Assembly: GCF_019749955.1 (NCBI RefSeq)
Contig: NZ_JAIEPC010000016.1
Span: 62,001-126,000, forward strand
Direction: 5' to 3'
DNA: 64,000 nucleotides
Source of the DNA: Sphingomonas sp.
GTDB taxonomy: Bacteria > Pseudomonadota > Alphaproteobacteria > Sphingomonadales > Sphingomonadaceae
Shown here in pieces: positions 9,277 through 17,560 of the stretch. The notes under the pieces were generated by a model that was not told the DNA's origin, searched no databases, and saw only the letters and a program-made list of their open reading frames with translations. Within the stretch, counting starts at the first letter, position 1, and each line of letters starts with the position of its first letter. Made by a program: the position numbers and the translations under genes.

Positions 9277-9294
9277 AAGGTCGCCCGTTAGTGA

Positions 9295-10062
9295 TCAGAT
9301 ACCGGCGAACCAGTCATAATCTACATTGTCCTGCCAATAGCCGCCATGGCCACCCTGAATGTGCGAAAAATCTTCGACCAATTCCATGCCGATGACATAT
9401 TTCGCCTGTTTGTAGCCAAGGTGCCGCTCGGCGCGCAGCCGCAGCGGCGCCCCGTGCGGCACCGATACCGGCGACCCGTTCATTGCCCAGGCGAGAATGG
9501 TCTGCGGGTGAAACGCATCGAACATGTCGAGCGATTCATAATAGGGCAGCGCCGCGCCGTGATAATGATCGGCGCAGTGGAAAACGACATATTTGGCCTT
9601 CGACTGGACGTCGGCCAGCTTGAGCAGCGACCCCACCGTCGGCCCATGCCATTGGCCCACCGCCGTCCAGCCTTCGACGCAATCATGCTTGGTGATCTGG
9701 GTGCGCGCGGGCATTGATCGGATCTGCGCCATCGACAGTTCGAGCGGCTTGTTGACCAGCCCGTAGATTTTCAGCCGATAGCTGGTGAATTTGTCGGCAA
9801 CCCAAGCGCTATATTCGGGCGTTCCCGGATTGAGCGACCCATTGGCGCGGAACACCGGCGACATCTGGTCGGGGCGATATTCGGGCGCCAGCGACGCATA
9901 GCTCGAAAGCCCGCGTTGCAGGAAATAATGCGCCTCATTTTCCTTGTAGATGTATTTAAGGACATCGGGATTGTGGATGACACTGTCGCAGCCCGACAGC
10001 AGCAGCCCGGCGCCAGCGCTCGCCCCGGCAAGCAGCGAGCGGCGCGTGATGATCTCAGACAT
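9295..10062 (-). CDS. Tat-exported molybdopterin oxidoreductase (MsrP/sulfite-oxidase fold)
   Basis: The 255-residue protein starts with a twin-arginine signal (ITRRSLLAGASAGAGLLL) that ends in LSGC, a lipobox, so it may be a Tat-exported lipoprotein. The molybdenum-ligand Cys lies in KHDCVEGWTAVGQWHG, the signature of MsrP/YedY-type enzymes. It is shorter than E. coli MsrP (about 330 residues). Its ATG overlaps the stop of the upstream cytochrome b gene (TAATG), so that membrane protein is likely the electron partner. Repair of methionine sulfoxide in envelope proteins is the best-known function in the fold; the substrate here is unproven. Confidence 0.85.
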   Translation of the reverse strand: MSEIITRRSLLAGASAGAGLLLSGCDSVIHNPDVLKYIYKENEAHYFLQRGLSSYASLAPEYRPDQMSPVFRANGSLNPGTPEYSAWVADKFTSYRLKIYGLVNKPLELSMAQIRSMPARTQITKHDCVEGWTAVGQWHGPTVGSLLKLADVQSKAKYVVFHCADHYHGAALPYYESLDMFDAFHPQTILAWAMNGSPVSVPHGAPLRLRAERHLGYKQAKYVIGMELVEDFSHIQGGHGGYWQDNVDYDWFAGI

Positions 10063-10829
10063 TAATGACCCTCCTCAGGGACTTTCCAGTAACCCGTGAT
10101 CATCGAACCGACCTCACGGATCGGGCCTGCCAGAATCACCAGCGCAAGATGGACGACGATGAAGCCGACGATGCCGCACATCGCCAGAAAATGGAGCGAC
10201 CGCGCGGAGGCGCGCCCGCCGAACAGGTCGAGAATCCATGGCCACGCCGCATTGATGCCCGGCGACATGCCGAGCCCGGTAAAGATCACCAGCGGCAGCA
10301 GGATGAAGATCAGCGTCGCATACGCAATCTTCTGCAGCACGTTGAAGGCGCCGGGGTTTTTCGGATCATGGAAGCGCAGCGCCAGATGCTCCTTGATGTC
10401 ATACCAAAGGTGCGACGGCGTGATTTCCGACGGTTTGATCACGAGCTGCTTCTGGAAGTGGCGGTTGATCAGGCTGGTGATCATGAAGCCCAGCAGCCCG
10501 AACGCCAGCACCAGCGCGAAAAACAAATGCCAGCGCCGCGACAGCGACAGATTATAGCTTGCCGGAATCGTAACCCAGCTCGGCCAGTGCGGCAGCTCTA
10601 GCCAAGGCACGTCAGGCTGCGCGCCATGCGGACCCCAATAGAGGTGCGGGTGCGCGTTCAGGATGCCGAGTCCTGAGCCGATCATGATGAAAATCGTGAC
10701 GACATTCACCCAGTGCCAGATCCGCGTCGCCAGCAAATGCTTGTAAATGTGGCGCGGCGGCGCCGGCGCGGGCGCGACCGGCGCCGGTTCCGGCATCGGC
10801 TGCGCCATCGGATCGATCACTGCGTCCAT
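10062..10829 (-). CDS. Membrane cytochrome b (cytochrome b561 / Ni-hydrogenase b-type)
   Basis: The protein has 255 residues with four or five membrane helices. His residues suitable for heme b are in TRIWHWVNVVTIFIMIGSG (first helix), RRWHLFFALVLAFGLLG (second) and ARSLHFLAMCGIVGFIVVHLALVI (fourth). This is the di-heme cytochrome b561 / thiosulfate-reductase b-subunit architecture rather than the MsrQ fold. A Pro/Ala-rich tail of about 25 residues precedes the first helix. It is the first gene of an apparent operon with the molybdopterin oxidoreductase and cfa, so it probably passes quinol electrons to the exported enzyme. The start is uncertain, with a second ATG seven codons in. Confidence 0.82.
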   Translation of the reverse strand: MDAVIDPMAQPMPEPAPVAPAPAPPRHIYKHLLATRIWHWVNVVTIFIMIGSGLGILNAHPHLYWGPHGAQPDVPWLELPHWPSWVTIPASYNLSLSRRWHLFFALVLAFGLLGFMITSLINRHFQKQLVIKPSEITPSHLWYDIKEHLALRFHDPKNPGAFNVLQKIAYATLIFILLPLVIFTGLGMSPGINAAWPWILDLFGGRASARSLHFLAMCGIVGFIVVHLALVILAGPIREVGSMITGYWKVPEEGH

Positions 10830-10904
10830 TCCATTCCCCGTCTATTGTGCGCCTGTCGCGCCAATGCCTATGCTAGCGAAAGATACGATACCACTCGACA
10901 AAAA

Positions 10905-11546
10905 GTGACAGCACAAAAAGGCACCGATTTGGGCGTTTTTCGCTACTACGAGCCGCGCGACGGACATGACCTTGCGCATGATCCGCTCAACGCGATCGTG
11001 GCGCCGCGGCCGATTGGTTGGATCAGTTCGCTGTCTTCAGGCGGCGTGCGCAATCTCGCGCCCTATAGCTTCTTCAATTTGTTCAATTATGTGCCGCCGA
11101 TCATCGGTTTCTGCTCGATCGGGCCGAAGGACAGCATCGCCAATATCGAAGCGACCGGCGAATTTGTGTGGAACCTGGTGAGCCGCGATCTCGCCGAGGC
11201 CATGAATGCGTCGTCGGCAAGCGTCGCGCCCGAAGTCGACGAATTCGATCTCGCCGGATTGGCGGCAGCACCCTCGCGCCTCGTCGCTGCCCCGCGCGTC
11301 GCGGCGAGCCCGGTGCAGTTCGAATGCCGCCACAGCCAGACGCTCCAGCTGACGAGCGCGGCGGGCGATCCGGTCGAGGCCTGGGTGGTGTTTGGCGAAG
11401 TGGTGGGGGTGCATATCGCCGAGGAGGCGATCGTCGACGAGGCCTTCAGCACGCTCGCCGCGCGCGGCGTGATGCGCGGCGGCGGCTGGGGCGATTATTT
11501 CGAAGTGACGGCGGACGCACTGTTCCGGATGAAGCGGCCGGGGTAG
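10905..11546 (+). CDS. Flavin reductase-like (FMN-binding split barrel) protein
   Basis: The product matches the flavin reductase-like domain family that binds FMN or reduces flavin with NAD(P)H. The motif NAIVAPRPIGWISSLSSGG near the N-terminus and LAPYSFFNLFNYVPPIIGFCS, followed by FVWNLVS, are diagnostic. The frame is open further upstream, but homologues begin close to FRYYEPRDGH. I therefore place the start at GTG 10905; an in-frame TTG at 10929 is an alternative. It is divergent from the cytochrome b operon. Confidence 0.85.
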   Translation: MTAQKGTDLGVFRYYEPRDGHDLAHDPLNAIVAPRPIGWISSLSSGGVRNLAPYSFFNLFNYVPPIIGFCSIGPKDSIANIEATGEFVWNLVSRDLAEAMNASSASVAPEVDEFDLAGLAAAPSRLVAAPRVAASPVQFECRHSQTLQLTSAAGDPVEAWVVFGEVVGVHIAEEAIVDEAFSTLAARGVMRGGGWGDYFEVTADALFRMKRPG

Positions 11547-11712
11547 GGGGCGGGCTGGTAAAGCGGCCCCTCGGCTTACGACTGCTTTTCGGACCTTGGC
11601 ACCCAGCATTAGAAGCGTTGAAAGCTGACTTTGCGTCGGAAGCGCACGCATAAAGGTTTATGCTTCTTGCGTTTCTACGAGAAAACGGAGAAGTCCCGCG
11701 AATGGTCAGTGA

Positions 11713-12495
11713 ATGCAGAGGTTAAACTTCCGCTGGTTAGCGCGGTTCGCCCTTGGAATGCTTCTGGTGCTGGGCTTGTTATCAGCTTGGCAATGGTCGA
11801 CCAGTCTGGTTCGCACGATCGAATCCGTGGCCCTGCAAGAGACTCGAACCTACCGCGTCTTCAATCCGCATTCCGAAGGTCGGATAGTCTACTCACTCGA
11901 CGGCTCCACTCTCAGGAATAGTCTTGCACCGGCTGTAGTGTTTTCTGTCGCAGCCGTCTTGCAAGGTGATGAACCTCCTAAAATTATTGCCGTATTCTCC
12001 AATGTTAATCGCGATCGCGATTTTCGACCTGCCACAAGTGCACCCACATATTGGCGACCTCGGATAGTCGGACGCTCAAGCGCATTCGACACATTCTTGA
12101 TGCGCGAATTGGTGCCGTTGATTGAAGGGCACCGGGTGAGCGATAAGCGGCGCTATATTCTTGGGCACTCCCTGTCCGGCCTATATGCCCTCGATCTAGC
12201 AACGAGGTTTCCGGGGCAATTTGCGGGCGTCTTCGCTTTTGCGCCGACATTTAGTCAAGACACCACGATTGACGGGCGACTTCCGATTGCCTGCAATGCA
12301 GATACTGTTTTGTATGCGAATTGGGGATTGGAAAGTGCCCGCGACACCGAAGTTTTTGCTGCAACCGCAACACGATGGAAAGCTGATCGTCGCTGCCAGC
12401 AACGTCCTCCATTAACGCCGCGCCACTACGGTTCGCTGCACCAGATCGTAATGTTGACCGGGCAACTGCATGCAGCATTTCTGCTATTCAATTGA
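11713..12495 (+). CDS. Membrane-anchored or secreted alpha/beta-fold esterase (esterase D/PF00756-like)
   Basis: The 260-residue protein opens with a hydrophobic segment (ALGMLLVLGLLSAWQW, about residues 13-28) acting as a signal or anchor. The nucleophile elbow GHSLSGLYAL is near residue 150, followed by FPGQFAGVFAFAPTF, as in the putative esterase family (PF00756). A candidate His lies in HYGSLHQIV near the C-terminus. The substrate is unknown. Base composition is clearly less GC-rich than in the flanking genes and no good ribosome binding site precedes ATG 11713, which hints at recent acquisition or a non-native start. About 215 bases on its 3' side hold no recognisable gene. Confidence 0.65.
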   Translation: MQRLNFRWLARFALGMLLVLGLLSAWQWSTSLVRTIESVALQETRTYRVFNPHSEGRIVYSLDGSTLRNSLAPAVVFSVAAVLQGDEPPKIIAVFSNVNRDRDFRPATSAPTYWRPRIVGRSSAFDTFLMRELVPLIEGHRVSDKRRYILGHSLSGLYALDLATRFPGQFAGVFAFAPTFSQDTTIDGRLPIACNADTVLYANWGLESARDTEVFAATATRWKADRRCQQRPPLTPRHYGSLHQIVMLTGQLHAAFLLFN

Positions 12496-12711
12496 ACGGC
12501 AACGACAGCTGAACGAACGGCGACATATCGACCGACGCGTTCAAATCCGGACATTCAACTTCCCACCCACTGCCGGACTGTCGCGCTTCTGCGGTAACGC
12601 TCCAGTCTGCACATCAGGTTGGTCGACGCGCTCGCGGTTGCTTCGCTGCGGGCGCACTGCCGATTGACTGCGATTGCCCATAACCCCCGGCACATCGCGC
12701 CAATCTGCCCG

Positions 12712-13221
12712 CTACCCCAGTAAACCCGGCCCGAGCAGCATCAGCAGCTTCACATCGATGGCCACCCCCTCGGCGCGCTTGGCGGCGACGAAATCGGCAA
12801 TCCCGCTGAGCGCCACGCGGTGGACGGTAATGTCTTCGCCCGCATCCCCACCGCCGTCGCTGACCCGGACCAGATCAAGCGCGCGCACCAGCGTGAAGCC
12901 TTCGGACACCATGCCGGGGGACGAGTAGAAGGACCCAACCGTCTCGACCCGCATGGGGCGATAGCCGGTTTCCTCCTCCAGCTCGCGCGCCGCCGCGACC
13001 TCAACGGCTTCGCCCTCGGTCTCGTCGCCGACCAGCCCGGCGGGGAGTTCGAGACAGCGCTGGCCGATTGGCACGCGGTGTTGCTCGACCAGAATGACGT
13101 CGCCGTTATCGATCGCGAGGATCACTGCCGCGCCGATCCCCCGCGCGCGCGACGCATATTCCCATTGGCCGTCGACCTGCATCGTCATGAAGCGGCCCTG
13201 CCAGACGGTCTGCGCGCTCAC
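12712..13221 (-). CDS. NUDIX hydrolase (ADP-ribose pyrophosphatase-like)
   Basis: This 169-residue enzyme carries the Nudix box within residues about 66-90. The key residues are GDETEGEA followed by ARELEEETGY, which matches GX5EX7REUXEEXGU. The N-terminal YASRARGIGAAVILAI and EQHRVPIGQRCLELPAG blocks are those of ADP-ribose/sugar-nucleotide pyrophosphatases. It starts with GTG at 13221, overlapping the TGA of the upstream TPM gene (GTGA), so it closes the lemA-TPM-TPM-NUDIX operon. The exact nucleotide substrate is not visible. Confidence 0.9.
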   Translation of the reverse strand: MSAQTVWQGRFMTMQVDGQWEYASRARGIGAAVILAIDNGDVILVEQHRVPIGQRCLELPAGLVGDETEGEAVEVAAARELEEETGYRPMRVETVGSFYSSPGMVSEGFTLVRALDLVRVSDGGGDAGEDITVHRVALSGIADFVAAKRAEGVAIDVKLLMLLGPGLLG

Positions 13222-13874
13222 AGTTCGATCAGTCGATCGGGCAGTTCGTTCACATCGGCGTCGGTCTTGGGGAAATGCTCGGCGATGATCGCGCCGATTG
13301 CCGCCACCGCAGCGACCATCCCGGCGCCGGTCCGTCCCGCGCGGACTTCGGCGACAAGCGCGGCCATCGCATCGCCCCAGCGTTCGGGCGGGACTTTGCC
13401 GTGGATCGCTTCGTCGGCGACGATTTCGGCCATATGCTCAGCCGTCGACAGATAGAGCAGCACGCCGACGCGCTTGGCGGTGCGCTGTTCGGCGGCGACC
13501 TTGAACAGCTCAATGGCACGCGCGCGCACCCGGCGGCGCTTGGTCGCCTTGGGCGTCAGCGCGAGCCGCCAGTCCATCCGCACCAGCGCATAGCGGACGA
13601 TCAGGAACGCGACGACTTGCAGGATCATCACGCCGAGCAGCACCAGCCGCTCATCGGGCGCGGCCCAGCCATCGCTGGTGAACGGCAGCCACGCCGGGTC
13701 AATCGCGACAACGGCGGGGACCAGCAGCGCGGCCAGCAAACCATATTGCGGCGGCACATCGCGGTAAGCGTCAGAAACCGGCGCGATCATCGTCACGATT
13801 TCACCGTCGGTGCCCGCCTCCGCCGCAGCCACGGCGGCACTCACCGCATCGCGTTCTTCGGGACTAAGCCGCAT
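13218..13874 (-). CDS. TPM-domain membrane protein
   Basis: The product has about 218 residues. The N-terminal AAVAAAEAGTDGEIVTMIA segment is followed by two hydrophobic stretches (YGLLAALLVPAVVAI and LVLLGVMILQVVAFLIV). A cytosolic or periplasmic part follows with RAIELFKVAAEQRTAKRVGVLLYLS and HMAEIVADEAI, typical of the YgcG/TPM (TLP18.3) family. I start it at ATG 13874, which overlaps the stop of the preceding gene (TGATG); in-frame GTG and TTG codons lie 3 and 6 bases upstream. It is the second of two adjacent TPM proteins, as is common beside LemA. Confidence 0.85.
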   Translation of the reverse strand: MRLSPEERDAVSAAVAAAEAGTDGEIVTMIAPVSDAYRDVPPQYGLLAALLVPAVVAIDPAWLPFTSDGWAAPDERLVLLGVMILQVVAFLIVRYALVRMDWRLALTPKATKRRRVRARAIELFKVAAEQRTAKRVGVLLYLSTAEHMAEIVADEAIHGKVPPERWGDAMAALVAEVRAGRTGAGMVAAVAAIGAIIAEHFPKTDADVNELPDRLIEL

Positions 13875-14755
13875 CACCAATCCCCCGAGGCGCCGCCGCC
13901 CCCGAACGAGCCGCCGCCACCGCCGCTGAAGCCGCCGCCGCCCCAGCTACCGTCGCTGCCGCCGCCGCTGCTACCGCCGCCCCAGCCTGACCCGCCGCCC
14001 CAGCCCGAGCTGCGATTGTTATTCTCGGCCGCCGCGCGCGCGACTTCGAGCGCGGTCCACAGTGCGACCGACCCCCAATCGCTGTTGCCGCTGCGGTACG
14101 CCCGACCCGTCCGGCGCCGCGTCGCGGCAAGCACGATGGAGCCGACGACGAGCAGCCAGAAGACAACGCCTGCGCCGATCCCGAACGCCGCAGTGCCCGA
14201 TGATTTCTTTTTGCGAGCCTTGTCGAATTCCTTGATTGCGGCATCGGTGCGCGCCTTGGCTTCATCCGGGTTGGCGCGCAGTTGGGCAATCAACGCGTCG
14301 GTGCCCGCCGTCATCGCGCCCGGCACATCGCCTGCCTTGAGGCGCGGCACCATCAGTGTCGAAATCACCTGCGACGAAAAGGCATCGGTCAGATAGGGCT
14401 CAAGCCCATAGCCGACTTCGATCCGGGGGCCGCGCTTGCCCTTGGGTTCGTTGGGCGCAATGAACAGGATCGCGCCGTTGTTGACGTCCTTCAGCCCCAC
14501 GCCCCAGGCGCGCCCGAGCCGATAGCCATAATCCTCGATCGGATAGCCCTGCAGGTCGGGGATCGTCGCGACGACGAGCTGACGCCCGGTTTCCTTCTGC
14601 AACGCCTCTAGCTTCGCGGTCAGATCGGCCTTGGTTTCCGGCGGCAGTACATTGGCGGCGTCGACGACCAGCCCCGTGAATTTGGGGAAGGTCTGCGCCG
14701 TAGCCGCGCTGCCAAACAGCAGCAGCGCGGCGAGGAAGGCGAGGAAGCGGATCAA
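13874..14755 (-). CDS. Secreted/anchored TPM-domain protein with glycine-rich tail
   Basis: The 293-residue protein has a signal peptide (FLAFLAALLLFGSAATA, cleavage after about residue 21). The TPM domain runs from about residue 28 to 165, with VVDAANVLPPETKADL, TGRQLVVATIPDLQG and a GAILFIAPNE strand. One transmembrane helix (AFGIGAGVVFWLLVVGSIVL) follows. The last 50 residues are a Gly/Ser/Trp low-complexity tail ending GGGGASGDW. The start is TTG 14755, overlapping the TGA of lemA. Proteins of this form act with LemA at the inner membrane; the molecular role is unsettled. Confidence 0.87.
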   Translation of the reverse strand: MIRFLAFLAALLLFGSAATAQTFPKFTGLVVDAANVLPPETKADLTAKLEALQKETGRQLVVATIPDLQGYPIEDYGYRLGRAWGVGLKDVNNGAILFIAPNEPKGKRGPRIEVGYGLEPYLTDAFSSQVISTLMVPRLKAGDVPGAMTAGTDALIAQLRANPDEAKARTDAAIKEFDKARKKKSSGTAAFGIGAGVVFWLLVVGSIVLAATRRRTGRAYRSGNSDWGSVALWTALEVARAAAENNNRSSGWGGGSGWGGGSSGGGSDGSWGGGGFSGGGGGSFGGGGASGDW

Positions 14756-15333
14756 CTGCCGAAGTCGACCTTCGGTGCAGCCTCGGCGCCCGGCGTCGTG
14801 GCCGCGAACGGCGCCTTCGGCTTGGCGCCATAAACGATGCTGGCAGTGATCGCAGTCGGGAAAGTGCGGATCGTGGTGTTATACTTTTGCACCGCCGCAT
14901 TATAATCGCGCCGCGCGATCGTGATGCGGTTCTCGGTGCCTTCGAGCTGGCTCAATAGCGTGGTGTAATTGGCTTGGCTCTTCAGCTCTGGATAGGCTTC
15001 CTGCATCCGCTGGAGCGACAGGCCGAGCGAGCTTTGCGCGCGGTCGAACTGCGCGAGCTTGGCCGGATCGGTCAGATCCTCGGACGACACCCGGATCGTG
15101 TTGGCGGCGGCGCGTGCCTGCGTCACTTCCACCAGGATGCTCTTTTCCTGCAAGCCCGCGCCCTTCACCGTCGCAACGAGATTGGGGATCAGATCGGCGC
15201 GGCGCTGATAGTCGTTCTGCACATCGGCCCAGCGCGCCTTCACGTCTTCGTCTGCCGTCGGAATGCTGTTGAGGCCGCAGCCGGACAGCAGCAGCACCGA
15301 CGCGGCCAACCCATATCGAGTACGAGACTTCAT
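14752..15333 (-). CDS. lemA: LemA family lipoprotein
   Basis: The 193-residue protein has a lipoprotein signal with LLSGCGLNSIP (Cys about residue 19), followed by the LemA fold. That includes VKARWADVQNDYQRRADLIPNL at about residues 32-53, then TQARAAAN and AYPELKSQANYTTL, ending in TFPTAITASI. A strong GGAGGG ribosome binding site lies 8 bases before ATG 15333. It heads the operon with two TPM proteins and the NUDIX hydrolase, all joined by overlapping start/stop codons. Confidence 0.93.
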   Translation of the reverse strand: MKSRTRYGLAASVLLLSGCGLNSIPTADEDVKARWADVQNDYQRRADLIPNLVATVKGAGLQEKSILVEVTQARAAANTIRVSSEDLTDPAKLAQFDRAQSSLGLSLQRMQEAYPELKSQANYTTLLSQLEGTENRITIARRDYNAAVQKYNTTIRTFPTAITASIVYGAKPKAPFAATTPGAEAAPKVDFGS

Positions 15334-15422
15334 GACCTATTCCCTCCAAACCCTTGCCAGCGCCCTTTACGCGAGGCAGCATCCGCCCCCAAGCCAAATC
15401 GGCGTGTACCGGGGGAGTGACG

Positions 15423-15857
15423 ATGCTGAAGGAATTTAGGGATTTCATTGCGCGGGGCAATGTCCTCGATCTCGCCGTCGCGGTGATTATCGGCGCGGCC
15501 TTCGGCAAGATCATCACCGCGCTGACCGACGACATCATCATGCCGGTGATCGGCAAAATCTTCGGCGGACTCGATTTTTCGAGCCATTTCCTGATCTTGG
15601 GCGACGTGCCCGAAAAGCTGCAAGGCTCGACCGATTATGCTGCGCTGAAGGCGGCGGGGGTGCCGCTGCTCGGCTGGGGGTCGTTCGTGACGGCCGCGAT
15701 CAATTTCATCATCGTCGCCTTCATCATCTTCCTGATCGTGCGATCGGTAAACAAGATGACCGCCAAGCCCGCCGAGGCGGCGCCCGAGCCAGCGGCTGAA
15801 CCCGCCGACGTCGTGCTGCTGCGCGAGATCAGGGACGCGCTGGTGAAGCGGGATTAA
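15423..15857 (+). CDS. mscL: Large-conductance mechanosensitive channel MscL
   Basis: MscL opens under membrane tension and releases solutes during hypo-osmotic shock. The 144-residue protein starts MLKEFRDFIARGNVLDLAVAVIIG, the classical N-terminal amphipathic helix plus first transmembrane pore helix. A periplasmic loop and the second helix (SFVTAAINFIIVAFIIFLIV) come next, followed by a charged C-terminal helix (EIRDALVKR). ATG 15423 follows a GGGGGAGTGACG ribosome binding site; the in-frame extension upstream has no family support. It is divergent from lemA. Confidence 0.96.
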   Translation: MLKEFRDFIARGNVLDLAVAVIIGAAFGKIITALTDDIIMPVIGKIFGGLDFSSHFLILGDVPEKLQGSTDYAALKAAGVPLLGWGSFVTAAINFIIVAFIIFLIVRSVNKMTAKPAEAAPEPAAEPADVVLLREIRDALVKRD

Positions 15858-15895
15858 GGTTAGGGCGAGCCGGGGCGATTGGCCCCGCGCTCACC

Positions 15896-15986
15896 CCGTT
15901 TGCCCTGAGCTTGTCGAAGGGCCGCCCTTCTTTTTCCGGCAGCTCGCAGAAGAAGGACAGTGCTTCGACAAGCTCAGCACGAACGG
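15896..15986. repeat. ~90-bp palindromic intergenic repeat, copy 3
   Basis: The arms CCGTTTGCCCTGAGCTTGTC and the complement of GCTTCGACAAGCTCAGCACG face each other around a degenerate centre. The copy sits between the converging 3' ends of mscL and the Rrf2 regulator, a position where a bidirectional hairpin could end both transcripts. Confidence 0.85.
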
Positions 15987-16008
15987 GGTGGTTGCAGAAT
16001 GCTCTCGC

Positions 16009-16440
16009 TCAGGCCGCAACCAGATCCTCGGCAATCGCATCCGCCAAGCTGGTGCCATCGAGAATCCGCGCGGTCTCGTCGCGCACCCGCGCCATCGCCT
16101 GACGGATCGCGCAAGCGGCTTCGCTCTTGCAATCGGCGCAGCGGCGGTAGGCCGTCCGGCTGACGCACGGCACCAGTGCTAGCGGCCCTTCGATCACGCG
16201 GATGATCTCGCCGAGTGAAATCAGGTGATTGGGGCGCGATAGCACATAGCCACCCATCTTGCCGCGGTGGCTGTGCAGTAGCCCTGCTTCGCGCAGATCA
16301 GCGAGGATCAGCTCAAGGAATTTGCGCGGGACATTGGCGGCCTCGGCAATCCGGTTCATCGGGATCGGCGGACCACCTGCGGGAGCCTCGGCCAGATAGA
16401 GCATCGCGCGGAGCGCGTAGCGGGAACGCTGCGTCAACAT
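16009..16440 (-). CDS. Rrf2-family transcriptional regulator with cysteine cluster
   Basis: The 143-residue protein is an Rrf2 family winged-helix regulator. It starts MLTQRSRYALRAMLYLAE, has RIAEAANVPRKFLELIL as recognition region and GKMGGYVLSRP as wing. Four cysteines (C92, C101, C104, C110) lie where IscR, NsrR and RsrR hold an Fe-S cluster, so redox, iron-sulfur or NO sensing is likely. It is longer in its Cys region than RirA-type sensors need, and the regulated target is not apparent. No isc/suf genes are near; tmRNA is transcribed divergently from just upstream. Confidence 0.88.
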   Translation of the reverse strand: MLTQRSRYALRAMLYLAEAPAGGPPIPMNRIAEAANVPRKFLELILADLREAGLLHSHRGKMGGYVLSRPNHLISLGEIIRVIEGPLALVPCVSRTAYRRCADCKSEAACAIRQAMARVRDETARILDGTSLADAIAEDLVAA

Positions 16441-16529
16441 AATGGCGGCTCTATGAACCGACTTTGCGGCGAGTGGAAGGCAGTCTTTTCATTAATTGCG
16501 CAGCGCCTATATGTGCTTTTGTCGGGTTC

Positions 16530-16785
16530 GCCCGACTATGGCGATAAACGATGGCGTGGACTAGGCGCAGCGGACCCGGGGGCAGTACCCGGCGGCTCCA
16601 CCAAAACCCCTTGGGCTTGCCAAGGGGCTCTGACGGGGCCGAACCAGGATCGACGTGTGTTGAATGGCGCTGTCTTTTGCTCGGAATGGGACCACCGTGA
16701 CGGCCCATAACCAAGTGCCAACGATAACGAGGCGCTCGCAATTGCGGCCTAACCCAAGACTTAACGGTCTAGGTTAGTACGACGA
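16530..16785 (+). ncRNA. ssrA: Split, circularly permuted tmRNA (ssrA)
   Basis: The acceptor piece ends in CGGCTCC-ACCA (16593-16603). The coding piece starts GGGGCCG at 16635. These two 7-mers pair as a full acceptor stem that includes the G3-U70 wobble recognised by alanyl-tRNA synthetase. The intervening 31 bases contain a CCCCTTGG/CCAAGGGG hairpin that is presumably cut out. The resume frame GCC AAC GAT AAC (from 16717) encodes ANDNEALAIAA and stops at TAA 16750-16752, a proteolysis tag of alphaproteobacterial type. The outer 5' and 3' ends are estimates. The RNA rescues stalled ribosomes together with SmpB. Confidence 0.93.
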
Positions 16786-16939
16786 AAGCGCGGTTGGGCT
16801 GCACCGGGCAACAGAAGCAGTTACGGCGGTACGGGGAGCACCGAGCAACAGAAGCTCCCCACTTTTTTCCAGGCTTGATTGGCGCCGCCAAACGGCAATC
16901 GCCCGGTTGCGGTTCGGTAACTGGAAGCGGATTGACCGG

Positions 16940-17347
16940 ATGCACCCCACGCCCCATCAAATCGCTGCCTGCTGGATTCGATATGCGCGTTACGACCCTC
17001 GCGCGGTTCCGGACAGGGTGTTCCAGCGCGGGTGGCTACTGATTGAACTGGCAAGGCTACACCCGGCTCTCGCTTGGGAAGCGATCAAGTGCATCGTCGG
17101 GTACTACACGGAAGAAGAGCTCTTCACCGAGGCCGCTACTGAGGCGCGACGTATCGTCGCAAACACTGCTGCGGGCCCGCTGGAAACCCTCCTCGCCGCT
17201 CATGGCGTTGCTTTCATTGAGGCCGTGGAAGCGGACGCTCGACGGGATCGCCGGATGCTATGGGCGCTCGGCTGTGTTTGGCAAAACTCGATCTCAGATG
17301 ATGTGTGGATGCGGGTGCAGCGCGCAGCGGGTCATGTTTCGCGGTGA
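16940..17347 (+). CDS. Small cytoplasmic protein, DUF6869-like
   Basis: The 135-residue product contains LAWEAIKCIVGYYTEEELFTEA, then AAGPLETLLAAHGVAFIE and a C-terminal WALGCVWQNSISDDVWMRVQ. These blocks resemble the uncharacterised DUF6869 family, from memory and not checked by search. There is no signal peptide or membrane helix. I use ATG 16940, preceded by GGAAGCGG; an in-frame TTG at 16907 would add 11 residues. It stands alone between ssrA and a helicase gene. The following 213 bases show no gene. Confidence 0.65.
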   Translation: MHPTPHQIAACWIRYARYDPRAVPDRVFQRGWLLIELARLHPALAWEAIKCIVGYYTEEELFTEAATEARRIVANTAAGPLETLLAAHGVAFIEAVEADARRDRRMLWALGCVWQNSISDDVWMRVQRAAGHVSR

Positions 17348-17560
17348 CATTATGTTTGACTTCCACCACAGGCAGCACTGACCGGGCCAGCAGCGACCCT
17401 CGCTGCCGCCGAGCCGACCGCACGGGTTGCATACCCCACAAAACTTGACGCTGCGGCCCAAAGGGCGCATGGCCGCGCCCTTGCTCGTTTGGCGCCCTGC
17501 CCGGACTAAAGGGGCCCGAACTGACCGCCGCCGGTTCGCGGCCTGCCAATCTGGAAGACG

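Noticed and set aside
12496-12711. Possible gene remnant after the low-GC esterase
   Set aside because: No frame with a start, ribosome binding site and recognisable sequence was seen.
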